Assembly (NCBI RefSeq): GCF_009870785.1
Contig: NZ_WTWX01000002.1
Span: 433,836 to 497,835 of the forward strand
Length of the DNA: 64,000 nucleotides
Reading direction: 5' to 3'
DNA from: Paenibacillus sp. An7
Lineage (GTDB): Bacteria; Bacillota; Bacilli; Paenibacillales; Paenibacillaceae
Part shown: piece by piece, positions 18,645 to 27,459 of the stretch
How positions within the stretch are numbered: position 1 is the stretch's first letter
Layout: each line of letters opens with the position of its first letter
The notes under the pieces: model-generated
Database searches by the model: none
What the model saw: the letters and a program-made list of their open reading frames with translations, nothing else
Told to the model about the DNA's origin: nothing
Made by a program: the position numbers and the translations under genes

Positions 18645-18810
18645 TTTTTTAAAATGGATATGTATTCTATGTGTAGGTACGCTCATATTCAATGGTTTCT
18701 TGTATTATGAGTTTCAAAAGCAAGAACTTCTGTACAGTCTCGTTCCCGCCATTGTACTAGCCTTAATTACAGGTATATTCTTACTCACTGCAGCTAATAA
18801 AAAAGCTTGA
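18645..18810 (+). pseudogene. Remnant of a small membrane protein
   Basis: A start-less open frame encodes a 48-residue-like stretch with two hydrophobic helices (WICILCVGTLIFNGFLYYEF and LVPAIVLALITGIFLLTAAN) ending NKKA-stop. It begins right at the end of the SsuD gene with no ribosome binding site, which suggests a deletion joined the two. The family is not recognised. Confidence 0.4.
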
Positions 18811-18822
18811 GCATTTCATAGT

Positions 18823-18862
18823 AAAAAGCGTCTTCCACCTGTTAGGTTAGGAGACGCTTTTT
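18823..18862 (+). terminator. Intrinsic terminator
   Basis: AAAAAGCGTCT / AGACGCTTTTT, an 11-bp perfect stem with an 18-nt loop, ending the monooxygenase/remnant transcript; symmetric, so it may also serve the minus strand. Confidence 0.85.
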
Positions 18863-18886
18863 ATAATGATTTATCCTCGTTCTCTT

Positions 18887-19312
18887 TTACGAAAAAACCT
18901 TTGTACACACATTCTTCCACTGAATTGCTTCTTGTTCTCTATGTACCTCTATAAACTCCTCTGCGATCGCTTCAAATTCCCCTTCTATAATAAGAAGAGA
19001 ATCGGGACTGCGCATTAATATCATCCGCTCATAAGCGGCCACTGCCTAATCTACCGCTTGATGAACCATCAATTCCGCAAGTGGTCTTGCGATGGCATAA
19101 GGAAGATCCTCCGGTTCTTCTCCAAGTACGATATCTATCAGCGTTCTATTCAGTACCTGTAACCCTACGTGATCAGCATTACACATTAGAATTACCGCAG
19201 ATCTCGTATCTGGCAACAAAAGAAAGTTTGAACGAAAACCTGTATCCCTTCCGCTGTGTGAGAGTACTCTTGCTCCCTTATAGTCATACAAACCAAGCAC
19301 AGCCCACATCAC
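18887..19312 (-). pseudogene. Fragment of a serine beta-lactamase-like hydrolase
   Basis: The minus strand encodes GLYDYKGARVLSHSGRDTGF followed by RSNFLLLPDTRSAVILMCNADH, matching the C-terminal HxG-box region (HSG) of class C beta-lactamase/PBP4-like serine hydrolases. The N-terminal catalytic SxxK and YxN parts are missing. A TAG at 19046 interrupts the frame, which then stays open for 53 more codons to TAA at 18887. There is no ribosome binding site. Truncation plus an internal stop indicates decay. Together with the adjacent membrane-protein remnant it marks a scar of past deletions. Confidence 0.65.
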
Positions 19313-19443
19313 TCATCTGCCCGCCCCAACCTGTCTTCGCATGTGGTGTAATATATCAATTTACATTTTATGGTATTTATTAAATAGATATAATAAAACT
19401 CTACAAATCGTCTCTACCAATACGCATTCCTCTATATGTAAAG

Positions 19444-19471
19444 TTGTGAAGTAAGAAGTGACTAGTATAAA
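19444..19471 (+). promoter_or_regulatory. Candidate sigma-A promoter of the S9 peptidase
   Basis: TTGTGA, 16-bp spacer, TATAAA, about 105 bp before the start codon. Confidence 0.4.
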
Positions 19472-19576
19472 ATAGGATGATATCCATTTATATGGAAATA
19501 TAATGTTTATGCTTTTTTTAAATTGTCACAGCCCCCCCTGTAGAGAAACTTACATAAGTAAATGGAGGACGAATGC

Positions 19577-21601
19577 ATGAGTGAAAAACGTGTCATTACT
19601 GCCGAAGATCTGTACCGCCTAGTCTGGACCTGTGATCCATCTGTATCCCCAAATGGTAAACGTATTGCTTATGTATCTAAAAAGGTCAATCCGGACCGAG
19701 ATGGTTATCACTCTCATATCCGTATACTTGAACGAAACAGCCACGTAGATATCCCTTTTACTAGCGGAGAACAAGACAGCAATCCTCTATGGTCCCCTGA
19801 TGGCAGCAAGCTGGCCTTTTTACGTAACAAAGAAGGGCAACGTCAAATTTGGACAATCGCTGTAAATGGAGGAGAAGCGCAGGTTGTTACCTCGGCGAAA
19901 CATGGGGTCAGTGGATATCAATGGTCACCGGACAGTACGCAGCTGCTGTATCGCAGCCAAGTTCCTTCCGCGAAAGAAGAGTCTTCTATAGAACAAGATG
20001 TTAGTAATACATCAAAATCCTCCCCTCTTAAACCGCTGGAAGAAGAAATTATAGATCGCTTGCGATACAAAGCAGACGGCGGGGGACGTTGGAATGGCCG
20101 CAGATCTCACTTGTTTGTACATACACTTGGAAATATGGAAGCAACTCAGCTAACAATGGGTGATTACGATATTGGCGATTTTTGCTGGTCACCGGATGGA
20201 AGTCAGATTGCATTCACTTCAAGTATAGCGGAAGAACATAGCCAAGATGATCTCGATCTCAGTCTAATGAACGACGTCTATGTCATAACCAATAGCGGAG
20301 AAAATCGCCGCAAATACACATCGTCAAGTACAACCATTTATTCGGTTTGTTTCTCTCCGGATGGACACTCTTTAGCCGTGTTTGGGAGTGATCATTCCCA
20401 CCTCAATGCTACTCATGCTGGACTGTACATCCGATCTTTAGATGAAGATGCAGCTTGGAAACCGCTAACCAAATCGTACGATATCCAGCTAACAAACTCC
20501 ATGGTATCTGATATGCGTTCCGGTATTCGATCTAATGGTCCAGTATTTAGTGAGGATGGTCATTACCTTTATGCTCTTGTTACACAAGAAGGCGGTGTTC
20601 ATCTTGCAAAGATTGCTGTAAACGGGGAAGGATATGAATGGGTATCTCACGGTAAGCGAGATATCTATCAATTCCAATTGTTGAAGGGTGGTCATTTCGT
20701 CCTCGCAGCAGCAGACCTCACTCACCCTGGCGATTTATATGAACTCGATCCCGAGACAGGTCAAGAGAACCGGCTTACACAGCATAATGAAGAATTACTA
20801 AACGAGCTGATCATTGCGACTCCTGAAGAGTTCCAAATCGAAGCTTCGGATGGCGCCTTACTTCAAGGATGGATTATGAAACCGGCAGGCACGAAAAGAG
20901 GAGACAAAATCCCGACCGTGCTTGAAATTCATGGTGGGCCGCATGCCATGTATGGATACACCTTTTTACATGAATTTCAGTTGCTCGTGGCAAGAGGATA
21001 TGCGGTAATCTACACCAATCCGCGCGGCGGGCATGGATATAGCCAAGAATTCGTGAGCAGTGTACGAGGCGATTATGGAGGAAGAGACTATCAAGATTTA
21101 ATGGAATTCACCGATTATGCGGTAGCACATTATGATTATATTGATGAAGAAAGACTGCTCGTTACAGGTGGAAGTTACGGCGGTTTTATGACAAACTGGA
21201 TTGTTGGTCATACGAATCGCTTTAAGGCAGCGGTAACGCAGCGTTCCATCTCCAACTGGATTTCATTCTATGGGGTAAGTGACATTGGTTTCTTCTTCAC
21301 GGAAGATCAAATTGGCGGAAATGTATGGGACAATACGGAAGTGCTATGGAAACACTCTCCGTTAGCATATGTTCATAAAATAGAGACGCCGCTCCTTATT
21401 TTACACGGTGAGGAGGATCTTCGTTGCCCGATTGAACAAGCAGAGCAGCTGTTTAATGCCTTGAAACGTTTGGGCAAGAAAACGCAGTTTATTCGTTTTC
21501 CTAAAGCAAACCATGACTTATCGCGCGGCGGCCATCCTAGTCTTCGGGTAAAACGCCTGAATCATATTGTCCGCTGGTTTGATGAGCATAAAGATCTATA
21601 G
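19577..21601 (+). CDS. S9 family serine peptidase (acylaminoacyl/dipeptidyl peptidase type)
   Basis: 674 residues, cytoplasmic. The first ~400 residues form a beta-propeller with repeated WSPDG-type blades (LWSPDGSKLAF, CWSPDGSQIAF, CFSPDGHSLAV). The C-terminal alpha/beta hydrolase has the HGGPHAMYG oxyanion strand, nucleophile Ser533 in GGSYGGFMTNW, Asp in GEEDLRCP and His in KANHDLSRGG. It should trim short peptides or acylated peptides. ATG 19577 is chosen since TGGAGGAC ends 7 nt before it, while an ATG five codons upstream overlaps that site. Single gene with promoter and terminator. Confidence 0.92.
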   Translation: MSEKRVITAEDLYRLVWTCDPSVSPNGKRIAYVSKKVNPDRDGYHSHIRILERNSHVDIPFTSGEQDSNPLWSPDGSKLAFLRNKEGQRQIWTIAVNGGEAQVVTSAKHGVSGYQWSPDSTQLLYRSQVPSAKEESSIEQDVSNTSKSSPLKPLEEEIIDRLRYKADGGGRWNGRRSHLFVHTLGNMEATQLTMGDYDIGDFCWSPDGSQIAFTSSIAEEHSQDDLDLSLMNDVYVITNSGENRRKYTSSSTTIYSVCFSPDGHSLAVFGSDHSHLNATHAGLYIRSLDEDAAWKPLTKSYDIQLTNSMVSDMRSGIRSNGPVFSEDGHYLYALVTQEGGVHLAKIAVNGEGYEWVSHGKRDIYQFQLLKGGHFVLAAADLTHPGDLYELDPETGQENRLTQHNEELLNELIIATPEEFQIEASDGALLQGWIMKPAGTKRGDKIPTVLEIHGGPHAMYGYTFLHEFQLLVARGYAVIYTNPRGGHGYSQEFVSSVRGDYGGRDYQDLMEFTDYAVAHYDYIDEERLLVTGGSYGGFMTNWIVGHTNRFKAAVTQRSISNWISFYGVSDIGFFFTEDQIGGNVWDNTEVLWKHSPLAYVHKIETPLLILHGEEDLRCPIEQAEQLFNALKRLGKKTQFIRFPKANHDLSRGGHPSLRVKRLNHIVRWFDEHKDL

Positions 21602-21667
21602 ACTATATTAATAAATGAATTATTTAATCGTTAGGAATCATCCCCTCTTTTAACCAAATAAACGAAA

Positions 21668-21702
21668 ATACAGCCAGAACAAAATTTGTTTTGGCTGTTT
21701 TC
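21668..21702. terminator. Bidirectional terminator
   Basis: ACAGCCA-AACAAA / TTTGTT-TGGCTGT hairpin followed by TTTT on the plus strand and preceded by AAAA, between convergent genes. Confidence 0.75.
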
Positions 21703-21736
21703 CTTTTATAGAAGTGCATCGTGCATTGTAAGTCCC

Positions 21737-22651
21737 CTAAATCAACTGTTTGCCTGCCCCTGCAATAATTTGTTTGACCTTCGTTTCCAGGCTGATGATG
21801 CTCTCTTTCTGAGCAACAATCTCCCCCGCAATGGTTGCCAGCTTCGTTAGGGAGGCGAGTACTTCTGCGCCTTCTTTCTTCTTCACAATGACATTAAAGT
21901 TTTTCATTTCTGCGGTAAATCGTTTTTTGGCTGCACTCATATTGCTTTTCGTCGATTTGATCTGTACTTTTACGGGGTCTTGTTGAGCGAGTGAGTTTTT
22001 CACCTTTTTGACCGCTTCATCACGGGTTTTCTTTGCTGCGGTGAGCTTGTCCTGTTTTCTTCGAATATCTTCTTTTGCCAAGGTAACCGCTACTTTCGTC
22101 GTATCTACTTGTGCTTTTACAGCAGCAGTCAGTTCCTTGTTTTTTATTTTTCGAGCAAGTGCCAGCTCTTTGGTGAGTGAAGAGTATAGGGTAAACAGCG
22201 GTTCATATCGTTTTTTGGTGCTGGTCACATCTTGATTAAGTGTCGCGATTTTGTCTGCCTGATGCTGCTTTAACCGAGTACGCAGTCTAGCTTCCGCTTC
22301 TTTGTTCTCATAATAGAGGGCTGAGGTCTGCTGTGAAAGCGAAGTGTCTTTTTGCTGAAGACTGACAAGATTGGCTTCTTGCTTCGCCAAAGCCTGGGCG
22401 ATCGAAGTCGTTGACGAAGTTTTTGTCTGCGTGAGCATCTTCTTACCGGTAATGGACAGTTCAAAACCGGCTGCTTCTACAGACGGCATCACCGTCATCG
22501 TCATGAGCAAAATTCCAGCGAACAAGGAGATCACTCCTTTTTTACAAATCGATAATAACCTGCTTTTTCTGTCCCTCGTGTTGTTGCTATTTCGCTCCAA
22601 GAGACTACTCACTTGTTCCTTCTGCCTGCTGGATACCTTTTCTTTTGTCAC
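21737..22651 (-). CDS. Secreted coiled-coil protein of unknown function
   Basis: 304 residues from GTG 22651, which has AGAGGT at 7 nt. An ATG nine codons earlier has no ribosome binding site and sits next to a terminator hairpin; the truncated copy of this gene near 27.1 kb keeps the reading frame only from the GTG, which supports that choice. A hydrophobic segment (GVISLFAGILLMTMTVMPSVEA) near residues 40-60 acts as signal peptide or anchor. The remainder is long, Lys/Gln/Ala-rich, heptad-like helix (AQALAKQEANLVSLQQKD, LTAAKKTRDEAVKKVKNSL). A cell-surface spacer or envelope-associated role is a guess. Confidence 0.7.
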   Translation of the reverse strand: MTKEKVSSRQKEQVSSLLERNSNNTRDRKSRLLSICKKGVISLFAGILLMTMTVMPSVEAAGFELSITGKKMLTQTKTSSTTSIAQALAKQEANLVSLQQKDTSLSQQTSALYYENKEAEARLRTRLKQHQADKIATLNQDVTSTKKRYEPLFTLYSSLTKELALARKIKNKELTAAVKAQVDTTKVAVTLAKEDIRRKQDKLTAAKKTRDEAVKKVKNSLAQQDPVKVQIKSTKSNMSAAKKRFTAEMKNFNVIVKKKEGAEVLASLTKLATIAGEIVAQKESIISLETKVKQIIAGAGKQLI

Positions 22652-22961
22652 TTGATTACCTCTTTTCCGGATCAACATAAACGCAAAAAAACCCGCAAGA
22701 AGAGGCTGATTCGCCTTCTCTTACGGGTTCTTCCCATATATGCCGTTCCTGTATAATTTTCTTTGTCTCTTTATATATACTGTATTCTCTCTCTAACCGT
22801 CAAGCTAATCTAGCTCTGTTTAACCCTTTTTTAACTATTTTTCTATTTTCGATTTCAATGCTATTTCAATGTTTCTTTTTACTGTACTCCTTCAGGGAAA
22901 TCATCCAGCGACCAAATGATGACATCTCCATTATTAAAAGTGACCTTAACGAGGTAAGGAT
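22581..22961. repeat. Direct repeat, copy 1 (flanks the fdh block)
   Basis: 381 bp holding the 5' end of the coiled-coil gene, its upstream hairpin terminator and the 3' end of an ABC permease gene. By eye it is roughly 90% identical to 27077-27459 in the same orientation. Confidence 0.85.
22685..22729 (-). terminator. Intrinsic terminator (repeat copy 1)
   Basis: ACCCG-AAGAAGAGGC / GCCTTCTCTT-CGGGT hairpin; on the minus strand it is followed by seven T. It follows the permease remnant. Confidence 0.8.
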
Positions 22962-23037
22962 CATCCCTCCTCGTCTTTCTTTTTGTATCGAATGCTTTTC
23001 CGATTTTAAAGGCGAATGTGCTGCTCCTCCGACCGAT
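22879..23037 (-). pseudogene. 3' remnant of an ABC-2 permease gene
   Basis: The minus strand encodes DPYLVKVTFNNGDVIIWSLD then DFPEGVQ and stop. This matches the C-terminus of the full permease at 27377-29416 (NPYLVKVTLNNGEVLIWSLD). The frame is open for only 52 codons upstream (KIGKAFDTKRKTRRD), with no start signal. It is part of direct-repeat copy 1. Confidence 0.75.
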
Positions 23038-23096
23038 TCACGCACCTTTGGCAGGGGAGAGGTGTGCAACCCTTCGTGGGTATCTCAATGAAGTCG

Positions 23097-23136
23097 CAAA
23101 AAAAGCCCAGCTCTATGTAAACACTGAGCTGGGCTT
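23097..23136 (-). terminator. Intrinsic terminator of the fdhA-DUF1641 operon
   Basis: AAGCCCAGCTC / GAGCTGGGCTT perfect 11-bp stem; on the minus strand it is followed by seven T. Confidence 0.9.
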
Positions 23137-23201
23137 CTGGGGGCTGATACGAAGGTCATTACACATTCCACCGGTTCAATTGATTAACAATCGATCATGT
23201 A

Positions 23202-23741
23202 TCAAACTTCGTTCGTCACGTCCTGCTTGTCGCTGTTCATTTCACGATTCACTTTCTGCGGGGGCTTTCCAAGCTGCTCTCCCATGCTCTTGAGGAAGTT
23301 CAGCATGATCGTAGCGGAACGAATGACATCAGGATCCTTCATCATATGGAGAAGATCGAAAAATCCTTTTTGTTCCAACTCCTTATCCGTATCGAGCGCT
23401 TTGTTTAATCCCTGGCTGACCGCGTTCATCGTACGCTGCACTTTATGTGGCTCCAGCATACTAAGAAACTGAAACCCTGTTACCGCATTTTTCAGCACGA
23501 CTGGCATGCCAGACACTTTCATGAATTCAAATACATGAGGCATAACATTTTCGCGGTTTTTCACCATCCCTTGGACGATTTCCAGATAACCCGCCTCATA
23601 CATTTCCTGAATAATATCCATGAACATGAGCAGTCCCGGATTACTTTTAGCCGCACCTTCAGCCAAGCGCTCCAAGTCTAGCTCCCTTAGCTCTTCTTCC
23701 GTCGGGCATTGACGGTTAATCTGTGTAATTGGGCTTGCCAT
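23202..23741 (-). CDS. yrhD: DUF1641 family protein (YrhD-like), formate dehydrogenase partner
   Basis: 179 residues, mostly helical, soluble. Two DUF1641-type stretches are seen: ESAKSNPGLLMFMDIIQEMYEAGYLE-like near residues 30-60 and LNKALDTDKELEQKGFFDLLHMMKDPDVIRSA near 110-140. In Bacillus the same family sits directly downstream of a soluble formate dehydrogenase gene; its exact role is not settled, though subunit or electron-transfer help is likely. The ATG follows the fdhA stop by 2 bp and uses an AGAGGAGGAC site inside fdhA. Because fdhA is frameshifted, translation of this gene may be reduced. Confidence 0.85.
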   Translation of the reverse strand: MASPITQINRQCPTEEELRELDLERLAEGAAKSNPGLLMFMDIIQEMYEAGYLEIVQGMVKNRENVMPHVFEFMKVSGMPVVLKNAVTGFQFLSMLEPHKVQRTMNAVSQGLNKALDTDKELEQKGFFDLLHMMKDPDVIRSATIMLNFLKSMGEQLGKPPQKVNREMNSDKQDVTNEV

Positions 23742-23743
23742 CC

Positions 23744-26700
23744 TTAGTCCTCCTCTCTCCGAATAACCTCTTCAACCGGTACAAAGTCCGGCCGATTCCA
23801 TTTATCCTGAACCCGGACACCGATCTGCGGATTCCGCTGGGTGTCGATGCGGTGGTTGGATTTCGGAAGCGGTGACTCTCCGTCGTAAGACAATACTTCC
23901 ATCGCCACAGCCGTCTCCTTGTAGTTCGGGGTATCTGTTACTAGGTCGTGCTCGCTGCTGGTGAGGAAGTTGATGGCCTGATTACTGCTCGACGTATTCA
24001 TAGGCAGATACAGTTCATTGCCTTTCACCCGATCCGTGATGAGCACGCGGAGTTTGACAGCGCCTTCAGGAGAAGTCAGACGCACCGTCGCGCCGTCCTT
24101 GATTCCCCGCTCGGCGGCCAGTTCCGGTGAGACCTCCAGCCATGCGTTAGGCACTTTATGTGTAATTGCAGCGGATTGATAAGTCATATTCCCTTCATGG
24201 AAATGTTCCAGCAGACGCCCGTTGTTGATATGCAGATCATATTTCTGTTCATAGGTTTGCGGCGGTGTCCAATCCACTGGGAACAGCTTCGCTTTGCCAT
24301 CCGGGAAATGAAACTCGTCCTGATACAGCAGCGGCGTTCCCTTACCGTCGGGCTCAACGGGCCATACCTGGCTCTTCCAGCCTTCGAGCCGTTCATAGCT
24401 CACCCCCGCGAACAGCGGAGTCAAGACCGAAGCTTCGTCCATGATTTGCGATGGATGCGTATAATTCCAGTTAGCCCCCATCGCGTTAGCTACAAGCTGG
24501 ATAATTTCCCAATCCGGCTTGGATTCGCCCATCGGCTCGAATACAGGATAAAAGCGCTGAATTCTGCGTTCGGTATTCGTGAACGTACCATCGCGTTAGC
24601 TACAAGCTGGATAATTTCCCAATCCGGCTTGGATTCGCCCATCGGCTCGAATACAGGATAAAAGCGCTGAATTCTGCGTTCGGTATTCGTGAACGTACCG
24701 TCTTTTTCCAAGCTTGGAGCTGCTGGCAGGATGACGTCTGCATACCGGGCGGTACGAGAGAAAAAGACGTCCTGAACGATAAAAAACTTCAGCTTTCTGA
24801 AGGCTTCATCGACCACATTAGCATTAGCATCGACAAGAGCCATGTCCTCACCGAACAGGTACATCGCCTGGATCTTTCCTTCCTGGATGGCATCGACCAT
24901 CTCATGGTTGTTGTAGCCGGTATGCTTAGGTAGCTCTACACCCCAAGCCCGCTCATAACGGGTACGAACTTCCTCATCCTCAACCGATTCATAGCCAGGG
25001 AACAAGTTCGGCTGCGTGCCAAAGTCACAAGCACCTTGCACATTGTTATGTCCACGAAGCGGATAGGCTCCTGTACCTGGTTTACCGAAGTTGCCCGTTA
25101 CCAGCTGAAGATTGCAGATTGCTGTGCTCGTATCGGTTCCGCCTTTATGCTGGGTAACACCCATGGCCCACAGGATACAGGTCGAATCCGATTCATGGAT
25201 CATGTTGGCGACCTGTATCAGCGTTTCTTTGCTGATACCTGTCATTTCTTCAGCATAATCCAGTGTATATTTCTGAAGCGATTGCACGAACTCTTCATAG
25301 CCGTTGACGCGCTGATCTAGGAATTCGCGGTCTTCCCAGCCCTGATCGATGATGTACTTGGCGATCGCATTCAACCAGATCAGATCCGTGCTGTGCTTTG
25401 GATGTAGGTGAATGTCTGCACGTTCCGCCATTTCGTTCTTGCGCAGATCGGATACGATCAACTTCTGGCCGTGAAGCTTATGTGCTCGCTTGATTCTCGT
25501 CGCTAGTACCGGATGTGATTCCGCCGTGTTCGCTCCGATAATGATGACAAGTCCGGCCTTTTGGATATCTTCGATCGTGCCGGAATCGCCGCCGTACCCT
25601 ACCGTTCGTAACAGCGCCTGGGAAGCTGGGGTCTGACAGTATCGTGCACAGTTGTCCACGTTATTCGTTCCCATTACAGCTCGGGCAAATTTTTGGAACA
25701 AGAAATTTTCTTCATTACTGCACTTGGAGGATGCGATATAGCCGAGTGCGTCGGGTCCGAATTGGTCCTTGATACCGCCAAGCTTCAAAGCGATATAATC
25801 CATGGCTTCTTCCCAACTGGCTTCCACAAACTCATCGCCTTTGCGGATCAACGGCTTAGTCAGACGTTCCTCGCTGTTCACGAAATCCCAGCCCCACTTG
25901 CCTTTGACACAGGTTGAAATGCCGTTCACCGGCGCTTGTTCATTCGGCTCAACCTTGAGAATATCGCGTCCTTTTGTCCATACCTCAAAGCTGCAGCCTA
26001 CCCCGCAGTATGTGCATACTGTTTTGGTCTTCTTAATACGCGATTCGCGCATCGAGGCTTCAATCTCAGAAATTTTGAAAATATCTCGATAACCGGGTTC
26101 GACTTCCTTCGTGAGATCAATCATCGGTTCAAGCACGTCCGCAAACGTTCCGGTTAAATAACCGGCTTCGCCGAGCATGGATTTTTCCATCAACGCATTG
26201 CATGGACATACCGTGACGCAGTGTCCGCAGGATACGCAGGAAGATTCGTCGATCGGCACGTCCTGATCCCAGATGACGCGTGGATGCTCTCGGCTCCAGT
26301 CAATGCTTAATGTCTCGTTGACCTGCAGGTCCTGACAGGCTTCTACGCAGCGTCCGCACAAAATGCATTGGTCCGGATCGTACCGGTACATCGGATGTGA
26401 CATATCTTTCTCATACGGCTTTTCCTTAAATTCGTATTTCTGATGATCCAGCTCCAAGAATTCCGTCGTGTTATGTACTTTGCAGTTTCCGTTGTTATTA
26501 TCACAGACGGTGCAGTACAACTCATGGTTTTCGAGGATTCGGGACATTGCTTCCTCTTGGGCTTTCTTCACTAGCTTCGTATCTGTTCGGACTGTCATGC
26601 CCGGCTGAACTTCTGTCGCGCAGGCGCGAACCAGCTCGCCGTTCACTTCAACAAGGCAAGTGTCACAGGTCTGAATCGCTCCCAATTGCTCGTGATAACA

Positions 26701-26805
26701 CACATTTGGGATATAGGTATCCCCCGATGCCTGCAGGATAGTTTGACCCGGCGTAGCCTTATTGCTTTTGTCATTAATTCGGAAAACAAACGATTCTGCG
26801 TTCAT
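23744..26805 (-). pseudogene. fdhA: Formate dehydrogenase alpha subunit, frameshifted by tandem duplication
   Basis: The intact gene would encode about 983 residues, the usual length of the Bacillus YrhE type: N-terminal 2Fe-2S ferredoxin domain (residues 1-80), bacterial ferredoxin with [11 protein letters not shown] and [13 protein letters not shown] (about 140-215), then the molybdopterin oxidoreductase with CTYCGVGC (about 268) and the Mo-site loop [11 protein letters not shown] with the Cys ligand (about 393). A 110-bp tandem repeat at 24478-24699 shifts the frame: the first part ends after VANAM with 26 aberrant residues at 24490, and the second part resumes [18 protein letters not shown]. 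Removing one copy restores a single frame (2964 nt from the upstream GTG). Start ATG 26805 has GAGGTGA at 9 nt. GC looks higher than in the flanks. Confidence 0.9.
24478..24699. repeat. Perfect 110-bp tandem duplication inside fdhA
   Basis: Copies 24478-24589 and 24588-24699 are identical over 112 bp with a period of 110 bp, sharing CC at the joint. 110 is not a multiple of three, so the coding frame is broken. Absolute identity implies a very recent event or a sequencing/assembly artefact. Confidence 0.95.
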
Positions 26806-27033
26806 GTAAGGTATCACCTCGTTAAGTATTCTGAAAATAAAAAAGTGAGTCGATATAATAACAACAGTTTAAATATAGTTACACGTTAACATTCCGCTTG
26901 AATCAAGGGATTGGCATGACATGAAACGCAAAGAGCCCTGAATAATTCAGTTTTTTTGCATTTATATGGAATGTTTGGGGGACGTAAATCATCTCCAGTC
27001 GCTGTTAAAATCGGAAAACTTGGATGGATCGGA

Positions 27034-27147
27034 TTATAAAAGAAAAACATTGATTTTAAAGGTTGTGTTTATAGTTTTGTTGCTATTTCGCTCCAAAAGA
27101 CTACTCACTTGTTCCTTCCGCCTGCTGCATACCTTTTCTTTTATCAC
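27034..27147 (-). pseudogene. 5' remnant of the coiled-coil gene
   Basis: From a GTG at 27147 it encodes IKEKVCSRRKEQVSSLLERN, matching TKEKVSSRQKEQVSSLLERN of the intact gene, then diverges at NKTINTTFKINVFLL and stops after 37 residues. It lies in direct-repeat copy 2. Confidence 0.75.
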
Positions 27148-27459
27148 CTGATTTACCTGTTTTCCGGATCAACATAAACGCAAAAAAAAACCGCAAGAAG
27201 AGGCTGATTCGCCTTCTCTTACGGGTTCTTCCTCTATATGCTGTTCCTGTATAATTTTTTTTGTCTCTTTATATACTGTATTCTCTCTCTAACCGTCAAG
27301 CCTAATCTAGCTCTGTTTAACCCTTTTTTAACTATTTTTCTATTTTTCGATTTCAATGATATTTCAATGTTTCTTTTTACTGTACTCCTTCAGGGAAATC
27401 ATCCAGCGACCAAATGAGGACCTCTCCATTATTGAGAGTGACCTTCACAAGGTAAGGAT
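27077..27459. repeat. Direct repeat, copy 2 (flanks the fdh block)
   Basis: 383 bp matching 22581-22961 in the same orientation with scattered substitutions and small indels. Its right part is the genuine 3' end of the intact ABC permease; its left part is the truncated coiled-coil gene. The 570 bp between fdhA and the permease stop hold nothing else apart from a short hairpin CTGAATAATTCAG followed by T7 at 26938. Confidence 0.85.
27182..27228 (-). terminator. Intrinsic terminator of the ABC permease operon (repeat copy 2)
   Basis: CCGCAAGAAGAGGC / GCCTTCTCTTACGGG hairpin with nine A on the plus strand, i.e. a T9 tail on the minus strand. Confidence 0.8.

Noticed and set aside
22866..23069. 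Minus-strand frame starting MHTSPLPKVRESVGG
   Set aside because: It is the wrong frame of the ABC-permease remnant; the homologous C-terminus (IWSLDDFPEGVQ) is in a different frame.
25036..26157. Several 60-96-codon plus-strand frames opposite fdhA
   Set aside because: They are shadows of the GC-richer fdhA coding strand; no ribosome binding sites or recognisable domains.
26938..26957. Terminator CTGAATAATTCAG-T7 upstream of fdhA on the plus strand
   Set aside because: No plus-strand gene leads into it; the 6-bp AT-rich stem is weak. Mentioned within the repeat copy 2 entry only.
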